DNA of 13,000 nt from Owenia fusiformis (taxonomy: Eukaryota; Annelida; Polychaeta; Sabellida; Oweniidae). Shown piece after piece: positions 7,301-13,000 of this stretch (within the stretch, counting starts at the first letter, position 1; the number at the start of each line of letters is the position of its first letter). The notes beneath the pieces were generated by a model. That model did no database searches. It was given only the letters and a program-made list of their open reading frames with translations, and had not been told where the DNA came from. Where the stretch lies: NCBI GenBank assembly GCA_903813345.2, contig CAIIXF020000432.1:1-13000 (forward strand), given 5' to 3'. A program made the translations under genes and the position numbers.

Positions 7301-9619
7301 GATAAATTATCTGATGGAGATTCATATGAGAATGCATGGGCTAATTTAGCTCCAGAGCAAGAACTAGAAAGACAAGAGTGTATTTCTGAAAATATTGAAC
7401 CAATATCTGATGACATTGATGAAACTGATATGCCTGACATTGATTTTAAAACCAAAGACAAGGAAACAGGAAAAGTGAATTGTCTAGTTGAATTACAAAC
7501 GGACACAATACCGACAAATGAAGCCATGGAATTGATAAGATCTATGAACACAAAACAAAAACAAATATTTTACTTGATACGAAAACAATGCCTAGAACTA
7601 TCATGGGGTAAGAAAATAAAACCATTATTTCTTCATATTTGTGGCAAAGCTGGAACTGGTAAATCACACCTAATAAAATGTATTCATTACATTGCTACCC
7701 ATTTATTGAGAAACCTTTTAAAGCATCCAAATGATTTGAGTGTGCTTTTAACTAGTCCAACAGGTACAAGTGCCTTCCAAATTAATGGCAATACGTTACA
7801 TTCTGCATTCAGAATAACTTCACGATATCTATCTAGAGTGTATGAGGAACTTGAAGAATCCAAGATAGCTCCATTGAAAATGAGACTCGAATCTCTGAAA
7901 GATTTAATAATTGATGAAATATCTATGGTAAGCGTTAGACTATTTAATACAGTACGAGGAAGGCTTCAGCAAATTAAACCTGGTGATAATCCTGACTTTG
8001 GCGATACTTCAATATTAGCATTTGGGGATTTTTATCAATTGCCTCCAGTCAAACAGAAAAGTTTACTTAAGTCTGATGAAACAAATTATAACCCTTGGGA
8101 AAAGTTCAAGAAAATAGAGCTTACGCAAATCATGAGACAAAAGGGTGATATGAAATATGCAGAATTTTTAAATAGGATTAGAGTTCTTAAAAAAGGAGAA
8201 AGGATATCAGCTCAAGATGATGAATTTATAAGACAAATAATGAAGAAACCGATTCCAGAAGATGTTATGAGGGTATATTCAAAGCGTGTCAATGTTGATG
8301 CATATAATCGGAAGAGAATACTCTCACATGCAAAATCGACAAATGCCAAAATATATAAGATAAAAGCAATTGACCACAATAAATTGAAGGGGCAAGAATG
8401 GAAAAAAATTGATGAAGAACCAAAACAGCGAGCAGATACACTTCTTCATGAATTGCAAATTTGTATTGGTACAGAAGTTCTTCTGATAAAGAATATATGT
8501 ATTGCTGATGGACTTGCTAATGGTGCATTTGGTGTTGTAACTGCAATTGAGTTTAAGAAGGAATCAGACAATATGCCAAGCGCTGTATGGGTGAAGTTTG
8601 ATAATCCAAAAGTAGGTATTAAGACCAGATATAAAAATCAGACTGAAGTTCATCCTGAATCTATACGTATTGAACCATATAATGATGAAGTCAATAGCAA
8701 GTTTATGAGACAGCAAATACCACTTATTCCATCATACGCTTGCACTATACATAAGTTACAAGGAAAAACATGTAACCGACTAGCAATTTCTTGCAAAGAT
8801 ATGTTCGCTGGTGGTCAAGCATATGTTGCTTTTAGTAGAGTTACTTCATCTGATGGTCTCTACATTATCGATTATGATCCAAAGTCAATTTACTGTGATG
8901 AAAAAATGGCAAAAGCTTTAGACGAAATGCCAGACTTTGACCTGCCCAAATATGAAACTGCAACAGAAGATGATCTAAGCCTTATCTATCACAATACACA
9001 AGGTTTGATTGCTCACATAAAAGATGTTAAGTCTAACACTGATTTGTCTTGTTGTGACATTATTTGTCTCACAGAAACATGGCTTAGAGATGAAAAAGTA
9101 AGTGGGATCCTTGAGATTGAAACATTTAACTCTCCACACTTAGTCAATAGAAAAGTATTAAACTTATCAAACCATGAAGGTGGCATTGCAATTTATAATA
9201 AAAGCATTTTAGGAAATGTGCAAACAATCAGCATACCATCACCATTAGACAATGCTATAACTATTGTTAAAGATATTGCAATTATAACTATATATAAGTC
9301 GCCTAATATTCAGAAAACTAAATTCATAACAGAAATGCAGAAAATTTTGCAGCATGTTCACAAAAACCATGACAAAGTTCTTGTCGTAGGTGATTTTAAT
9401 GAAAATTTATTGGATTCAAAGAAACATTACATTCACGATTTCATGATGCGCAAACGATACTTATTACTCTCAGACACAGATATACCAACTACAGAAGGTG
9501 GAACATGTATTGATCATGTCTATACCAGTAGAGCATTAATAAATGTAGATATAAGTGTCATGCCTATCTATTACAGTTATCATGAAATGATCAAAATAAT
9601 TATAAGGAATGTGAAATAA
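4001..9619 (+). CDS. Helentron polyprotein, C-terminal part: Rep (HUH) nuclease, Pif1-like helicase and EEP endonuclease
   Basis: The frame is open from 4001 in phase with the upstream part; its first ATG is at 4334. A C-x2-C...C-x2-C...C-x2-C cluster lies at 4439-4642 (VVCH, ELCK, CQNCH), followed by a DUF6570-like region to about 5100. The Helitron N-terminal region starts near FPTLFP (5333). The Rep nuclease has its HUH motif PHIH at 5984-5995 and paired tyrosines YIVSYISK at 6560-6583; between them is CRFHFPR (about 6188). The helicase shows all main Pif1/SF1 motifs: Walker A GKAGTGKS (7643-7666), DEIS (7913-7924), GDFYQLPP (8024-8047), QIMRQ (about 8126), TIHKLQGKT (8744-8770) and AFSRVT (8828-8845). 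The EEP domain fills 8975-9616, with N in IYHNTQG, E in LTETWL, D and N in GDFNEN, D in CIDHV and H in SYHEM. Rep would nick and join DNA, the helicase would unwind it, and the EEP domain may cut the target. With the TAA at 3998 it lacks its normal start and would need readthrough or internal initiation, so this copy is probably inactive. Confidence 0.88.
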   Translation, partial: QSKEKYEFDGEFKERVKQQSKEKYEFDGEFKERVKQQSKEKYEFDEEFKETVKQQSKEKYKFDQDFKERVKQQSKEKYEFDQDFKERVKQQSKQQSKQRYDIDKAFKKRKIMQGKEKHITKKSQRENIERVIHDFKQTINDGLNYICVVCHRLLFKHQVLAYRENVYTKMSQENKQKCVSKIYLHTREISYKENCELCKSPISKLWICQNCHVHFKNGNIPPMANSNNLLLQTIPAELKDLNVLEQHLVSLRLPFMKVVQLPRGGQFGMNGPVISVSNNAQETINALPRPIHDEQLLTVKLKRKLEYKGHYLYKSVSISKVKAALGYLKQNNVHYKDINILDDFVNLIPPEILSEEDQKQYGMTPELKQTDIDCNVCQLENSTENQGKDTSNDMMGVVSDTCLQPDNIAQHILDTHLDKIYCIAPGEGNKPIRILQEKNNEALSFPTLFPNGRNAHDENREKKLSATKYFGNRLFSADLRFAKNTQYIFYAQFLTELQNIISKVSINLRKTTEKSTIGNTITADDIINKEKSEMLCRKNVGHHYLQPIRGTPPYWQHVQKDLFAMIRQLGPPTWFCSFSSADMKWNEVINTILKQNNDPRLPEEITKTERCELIRDNPVTVTRMFDNRWKKFMNDVIKSPAEPIGKVKDMFYRVEFQMRGSPHIHCLIWIEDAPVYGKSPNLEVEEFIDKYITCALPDEKTDSDLFRIVNEVQTHSKNHSKSCKKNKRTCRFHFPRLPSEKTFIIDDKSLDETTECIPIKEAEDIIQSLWEFFLSEDYSQMTLNEIFEKAHPGLTMEKYENIIRTLTKSKRKAIFLKRTVKDIWINNYNTDLLKAWEANMDIQFVLDVFSCVVYIVSYISKQEREMSQNLIDAEQEAKEQNSSASKLMKIIGYRYMKHREVSAQEAVYRASNLHLKECSRQTVFLPVGNNPIKMSLPISVIRQQKDDKIWATSIIDRYFARPHSVEFNDLCLAEFASQYRLVTYNNDEDIVENQKETSKKIKLDFGLGFIQKRSKSPPAIIRYPKFSKETNPDEYYHSMLQLFIPHRSDKELRPTKHETFEGYFKCGKIKQGGKLFNVSEIVTKYKSIYDVTGDELNAAQDKLSDGDSYENAWANLAPEQELERQECISENIEPISDDIDETDMPDIDFKTKDKETGKVNCLVELQTDTIPTNEAMELIRSMNTKQKQIFYLIRKQCLELSWGKKIKPLFLHICGKAGTGKSHLIKCIHYIATHLLRNLLKHPNDLSVLLTSPTGTSAFQINGNTLHSAFRITSRYLSRVYEELEESKIAPLKMRLESLKDLIIDEISMVSVRLFNTVRGRLQQIKPGDNPDFGDTSILAFGDFYQLPPVKQKSLLKSDETNYNPWEKFKKIELTQIMRQKGDMKYAEFLNRIRVLKKGERISAQDDEFIRQIMKKPIPEDVMRVYSKRVNVDAYNRKRILSHAKSTNAKIYKIKAIDHNKLKGQEWKKIDEEPKQRADTLLHELQICIGTEVLLIKNICIADGLANGAFGVVTAIEFKKESDNMPSAVWVKFDNPKVGIKTRYKNQTEVHPESIRIEPYNDEVNSKFMRQQIPLIPSYACTIHKLQGKTCNRLAISCKDMFAGGQAYVAFSRVTSSDGLYIIDYDPKSIYCDEKMAKALDEMPDFDLPKYETATEDDLSLIYHNTQGLIAHIKDVKSNTDLSCCDIICLTETWLRDEKVSGILEIETFNSPHLVNRKVLNLSNHEGGIAIYNKSILGNVQTISIPSPLDNAITIVKDIAIITIYKSPNIQKTKFITEMQKILQHVHKNHDKVLVVGDFNENLLDSKKHYIHDFMMRKRYLLLSDTDIPTTEGGTCIDHVYTSRALINVDISVMPIYYSYHEMIKIIIRNVK

Positions 9620-9700
9620 TTACAAGTGTAGTATACATAATCTAAAGTATTAAGTTGTAAAGGACTAAAAAAATCAGTGATACCCACTAAGCTAATTGGA

Positions 9701-9805
9701 TGGTTTTATGCCAACAATAGGGATACTTATGACAACAAAAGTTATGCATATGGTGACAAAAGCGATGCTTATGGCGACAATAGTGATGCTTATGGCGACA
9801 ATGGA
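9701..9805 (+). repeat. 21-bp minisatellite just downstream of the Helentron stop (five copies)
   Basis: Five 21-bp units start at 9701, 9722, 9743, 9764 and 9785. The last two share gatgcttatggcgacaat, and the first is the most diverged. In the phase of the Helentron frame the units read as heptapeptides of the type SDAYGDN. However, stop codons lie between 9619 and 9641, and there is no ATG before the repeat. I treat it as non-coding. Short tandem repeats near the ends of Helentrons are known in the family, so it could mark the 3' subterminal region; this is inference. Confidence 0.8.
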
Positions 9806-10219
9806 TACTTATGAAGGTGGTAATGTCAACAAATGAATCAACAACAGAATAAGACAATATATAAAATAGATGAACAGGAAGTCAACACAACTTAGAAAAT
9901 GAATAAATAATTTAAAATACAGTTCTACAACAGACCAAAGCAGAAAGAACAAAATATCAGAGGAGACAAAGGGGAAATTGCAAACAGAAGACAGTAAATT
10001 AAATAATATGATTTGCAGCTCTGAAACATATCACAATGTTACAATGGAATAGCAAAGTAATAAAAATAACACTAGACAAAAACAAAACAATGAGTAAGTA
10101 GAGCAATTGAGAATTATGATGGAAGATGAACAAGGTAATACAGGTTGATTTAATAAACAGATCTACTACTCCCGAACCTTTTCTGATATGAGGTAAGTGA
10201 TAAACTTATTTTTCTGTTA
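9806..10219 (+). other. Purine-rich tail after the Helentron gene, no intact gene
   Basis: The stretch resembles the element's own A-rich, hydrophilic coding style. Frame 1 gives scattered protein-like runs (for example SEETKGKLQTEDSKLNNM), but every frame has several stops. It contains AATAAA at 9902-9907 and 10059-10064. It ends near a perfect splice-donor-like AGGTAAGT (10191-10198). It may be the element's 3' untranslated region or a decayed coding segment. Confidence 0.4.
9902..9907 (+). terminator. Candidate polyadenylation signal AATAAA
   Basis: AATAAA lies 283 bp beyond the terminal TAA of the Helentron frame on the same strand. A second copy is at 10059-10064. In AT-rich DNA the hexamer is common by chance, so the assignment rests mainly on position. 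Confidence 0.35.
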
Positions 10220-11031
10220 ATCACTGGTCACCAACTGGGGGTCATTAACAGAACTTTCACAAAGTTACAAATTCGTAATTCGTATTTTTATGAAATTCGT
10301 AAATATTTAAAAAATTACGAATGACTTACGAATTCGTAAAGTTACGAATGGGCCATTAACTGAACACTTTCGTAAGTCATTCGTAACTTTTATCGTTCGT
10401 TAACGAATTTCTTATTGTGACGTCATCTTTCATCATTATTTAGCACAAATAAAAATATGATGTCCTTTAATATCATTGCGCGCTGTGATTAAACCTGTTT
10501 CCGCAATCTCAAAAATTCCCAGCTCGGGAACATATTTGCTAATCGTGCAAGAATTGGTGGATATTTTAGCTTGAAACTTGGCATGCATATAAAAAACAAT
10601 TTGTTTTTGCCAAACTATATACCTTACATAAGAAATGAATGAGAAATATGCCAATTCGCAAAGTTACGAAAGGGTCGGAGGTGCTATTAAAGTTACGAAC
10701 GAAAGCATATGTGACATCATTTTTTCATAACTTTTGTGAATCGTTCGCAACTTTAAGAAAGTTCTGTTAATGCACATTTACCAAATCCATGAAATTAACA
10801 ATAGACTTGCGAATTCGTATCTTTACGAAAGTTCTGTTAATGACCCCCTGGTTATTAAGGTGTTATGTCTTAATAACAAAATGGATGAACTTGGAGGAAA
10901 TTAACACTCGGGTAAATTATTTGAATACAAATTGACTTCCTTGTGATGAAAATAAAAATTTCCTCCGATGGAAGTTCGTACATTTTGTTATAAAGATGTA
11001 ATATCTTTATAACCAGTTGGGAACCAGTGAT
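10220..11031. mobile_element. Palindromic MITE (about 199 bp), split by a nested insertion
   Basis: The ends are 19-bp inverted repeats: ATCACTGGTCACCAACTGG at 10220-10238, and at 11013-11031 a sequence whose complement reads ATCACTGGTTCCCAACTGG (17 of 19 match). The arms continue inward. Left 10851-10902 (GTTATTAAGG ... AACAAAATGGATGAACTT ... GGAGGAAATT) mirrors right 10959-11012, with an extra CCATC in the right arm. The left arm is cut at 10237/10848 by the element at 10238-10847; without it and one copy of the CTG duplication the MITE is 199 bp and almost wholly palindromic. The CACTGG...CCAGTG ends recall hAT-type MITEs. No clear 8-bp target duplication is visible (ctgttaat on the left, ataatgtg on the right), so the superfamily is uncertain. 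Confidence 0.72.
10238..10847. mobile_element. Nested TIR element of 610 bp, Harbinger-like MITE, TSD CTG
   Basis: The terminal inverted repeats start with GGGGTCATTAACAGAAC at 10238 and end with the complementary GTTCTGTTAATGACCCC at 10847. They are perfect for about 21 bp and imperfect for about 20 more. CTG flanks both sides (10235-10237 and 10848-10850). Removing the element and one CTG leaves CAACTGGTTATT, which matches the opposite arm of the host MITE (CAACTGGTTATA). A 3-bp CWG-type duplication with G-rich termini suggests PIF/Harbinger. There is no credible transposase frame, so it is non-autonomous. The subterminal parts are full of TTCGTAA / TTACGAA words, and a second, internal pair of TIR-like sequences lies at 10350-10370 and 10757-10775. 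Confidence 0.78.
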
Positions 11032-11667
11032 AATGTGTTGGGCTTTCAAGTCAAATGAATGCCACAGAGAAAAATAGCCTGTTAATATATAAAAGGCCCC
11101 ACATAAAGTTCAAATCACTTTGACTTATATTCTTACCAATTGTTATCAAAATGTGGTTTGTGAAACTTTGCAATTTAATTTCCAAAATGGTGATTTTGAA
11201 AGACTTTTGGTTCGAAAAATTGTGAACTTATTTCAAATAATTTTTTGTTGTCCTCATCAATTAATAAGCAGTAATGCACACCAATGGATAGCATACTCCT
11301 TTATCTATTTTATGTTTAAAAAATTTAGAAGATTGGTTGAAGAATAAGAGAGAAATGAGTTCACAAACGCAGAAAAGTGGTTCAGAGAAAAAGGCACTTA
11401 AAAAATTCTCATTGAAATCAATGATGCTGAAATATTTTTTTAAACTAATATACGCCTTTAATACAGTTTTATTTTGAAAGTTTATCATATTTAAAAAAGA
11501 CTGAGAAGAAAAAAATTATGAGTTTTGAAAATAATTTTTGCCTCCTAATTTTAAGTTTTTAAAAACATAAAATTAAATGCATGCATTTAAAATTGAATTT
11601 ATTTGTTTAAATTATGTTACTTTACTTAATCTATCCAGTGGGGTATATAAAATAATGTGTTTTATAG
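11032..11667. other. AT-rich spacer, no supportable gene
   Basis: Short frames here are open by chance in AT-rich DNA and lack either an ATG or any recognisable motif. Two small items stand out. A TATA-box-like TATATAAAAG at 11086-11095 is not followed by a convincing gene. An 18-bp perfect palindrome, TTAAATGCATGCATTTAA, lies at 11573-11590. Confidence 0.5.
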
Positions 11668-12539
11668 TCACACCCTATTCTCTTATACGTCGTAGCAATG
11701 GAACTTTACGATGTATTTTCGGTGAGAGATTTGTAAGTACTCATTTGTTTAGACATTTTGACAGAATATGATTCTTTCCTTTTCGTAGAATCATTTACCA
11801 TACCATGTTGATATACATCTAGCATCACTTCATCTCAACAATTCAACTGAACATGGTATAAAACCTCTCAAACCTTCTAGAAAGCACATTTTAAAAAAAA
11901 AAAGATCTTTGTTCACAAAAATCATCATAATTTCTCTAATTCTACTTCTATCATCTTGAAATATTGATTAAATTAACAATACATTTTTATACATTATCCA
12001 GACACTTGAGTTTCCCAATTCAATGAAAGTAAATTAATCCTTCTTTGAAAGTATACGACATAAAGGAGGTATACAACATTTCATTGTAAATTTTTATTCC
12101 CTGAATGTCATACTCCTTTTACGTCATACACTTTTAAAGAAAAGTTAATTTTCCAAGAATTCTTTCATTGATTTGGGAAACTGAAGTGTCTGGATGATAT
12201 GTCAAAATTGTATTGTTAATCTTAACAGTATTTCAAGACGAAAGGGCTAAAATTGTAGAAACTATAATGATTTTCGTGAAAAATTATCATTGTTTTTCAA
12301 AAAATTGTTGTACTTTCTAGAAGGTTTAAGAAGTTTCAGACCATGTTTAGACAAAATGTTGAGACGCAGTGATACAAGAGGTATATCTGCATGGTATGGT
12401 CAATGTTTCTATGAAATGGATAGGACCATATTTTGTCAAAACATCGAAATAAATGAATACTTACAAATCTCCCGTGGAGATTACTGGGTATCACGTTGTA
12501 AACTCCCAGTGCTATGACGTATAAGAGAATGAGGTGTGA
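11668..12539. repeat. Long inverted repeat (872 bp; arms over 400 bp, short loop), possible foldback element
   Basis: The left arm (11668 to about 12078) is the diverged reverse complement of the right arm (about 12104-12539), with a loop of about 25 bp. Shared anchor words, left arm against the complement of the right, include TCACACC at the ends, ATTCTCTTATACGTC, GAGATTTGTAAGTA, ACCATACCATG, AAACCTTCTAGAAAG, ATTAACAATACA and ATCCAGACACTT. By eye about three quarters of positions match, with several small indels. No direct flanking duplication is evident outside TCACACC/GGTGTGA. It could be a foldback or long-TIR MITE, or two head-to-head copies of a repeat. A 75-codon frame in the right arm (12290-12517) begins without ATG and is broken in the left arm, so coding is not supported. 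Confidence 0.8.
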
Positions 12540-13000
12540 AAGTGGAAAGTGCTGTATTTGATTGTCAATAAATTTAAACTTTTGCTGCTAAAATTTCAAA
12601 AATTAAATATCAATAACTTTTTTTCAAAATTAAGTCAACTTTTTTCAGAAAATTTCCAATACAGCTTTTAAAGTAATGATACGTTTTATTTAGATGGTTA
12701 AACAATACTTTCAAACTCTGGCTGGGGCCCTATATATCCATTCATCAGTTAATTAAACATGGATAATTAATGTTAGATGTTAGAATAAGAACTGCTATTA
12801 TGATTAATTACTTAGCCATTTCCAAAAAGCTACATAATTTTTATAAATTAATTAAAAATTACAAAAAGTTAATTCATAAATGTCAACCCCTAAGGATTGT
12901 TTGATCTACATTGTTAAAAGTAAAACATGATTATAAAAACCACGTGTATAACAGTATTTTCAATATACATTTTAGACTGTAACTTAGTGTAGATACCACG
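12540..13000. other. AT-rich sequence, nothing recognised
   Basis: The stretch has no long frame, no clear tandem or inverted repeat, and no RNA-gene signature. It has A/T runs and a GGGGCCC tract near 12724-12730. It is probably intergenic or intronic host sequence. Confidence 0.4.

Larger units (their letters stand above)
302..9619 (+). mobile_element. Helentron (Helitron-class rolling-circle transposon), coding region of a nearly intact copy
   Basis: One continuous plus-strand frame of 3,106 codons, interrupted only at codon 1233, encodes the full set of Helentron modules. In order these are an OTU protease, a second cysteine-protease-like domain, a charged 18-residue repeat array, a Cys/His cluster, a Helitron N-terminal region, an HUH Rep nuclease with two tyrosines, a Pif1-like SF1 helicase, and a C-terminal EEP endonuclease. 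The C-terminal endonuclease and the lack of any visible RPA-like domain favour the animal Helentron branch over classical Helitron1. The coordinates cover the coding region only. The terminal sequences were not identified and may lie in 1-301, in 9620-10219 or outside the window. The scarcity of stops and absence of visible frameshifts suggest a fairly young insertion. Confidence 0.85.

Noticed and set aside
10436-10654. Minus-strand 72-codon frame inside the Harbinger-like element
   Set aside because: It begins at a TTG, has no transposase motif and lies in an element too short to be autonomous.
10212-11039. 8-bp target-site duplication for the outer palindromic MITE
   Set aside because: Bases flanking either candidate border do not match, so hAT membership is not claimed.
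11120-11347. Plus-strand 75-codon frame after a TATA-like sequence
   Set aside because: It begins at a TTG, and its composition is typical of chance open frames in AT-rich DNA.
12290-12517. Protein-like 75-codon frame in the right arm of the long inverted repeat
   Set aside because: It has no ATG start, and the homologous left arm, read in the matching direction, is broken by stops and indels, so selection for protein is not supported.

Overview
The window looks like AT-rich animal (metazoan) DNA, probably from an aquatic invertebrate, though I cannot name the taxon. It is dominated by transposable-element sequence. I see no bacterial operon features, rRNA, tRNA or CRISPR. The animal assignment rests on a Helitron protein of the Helentron type (Rep nuclease, Pif1-like helicase and C-terminal AP-endonuclease-like domain), on MITE-like elements downstream, and on eukaryote-style signals (AATAAA, splice-site-like sequence, CCAAT boxes).

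Layout. 1-301 is a 5' flank with two inverted CCAAT motifs and no gene. 302-9619 is one long plus-strand reading frame of 3,106 codons, broken once by a TAA at 3998-4000. The TAA lies inside a 54-bp tandem repeat, where the neighbouring copies read CAA. The upstream part (302-4000) carries an OTU-type cysteine protease and then a second cysteine-protease-like domain with a GKQC box and a DPH motif. The downstream part (4001-9619) carries a Cys/His cluster, a DUF6570-like region, the Helitron N-terminal region, the HUH-Rep nuclease with its paired tyrosines, a Pif1-family SF1 helicase, and an exonuclease-endonuclease-phosphatase (EEP) domain. By analogy with the family, Rep and helicase would carry out replicative (rolling/peeling circle) transposition. 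The EEP domain may help cut the target. The proteases may process the polyprotein or act on host ubiquitin. The order of the proteases, repeats and enzymatic modules is intact, so this is a nearly intact copy with a single visible lesion.

9620-10219 is a non-coding tail with a 21-bp minisatellite and polyadenylation-signal candidates. 10220-11031 is a nested pair of non-autonomous elements. A roughly 610-bp TIR element (10238-10847, TSD CTG, Harbinger-like) sits inside a nearly palindromic MITE of about 199 bp. Removing the insert and one CTG restores colinearity between the two arms of the host MITE. 11668-12539 is a second, much larger inverted repeat (872 bp, arms over 400 bp). The remaining stretches (11032-11667 and 12540-13000) are AT-rich and show no supportable gene.

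No wholly new system is evident. The most notable items are the dual-protease Helentron polyprotein split by one repeat-embedded nonsense codon, the resolvable nested MITE insertion, and the large diverged palindrome.
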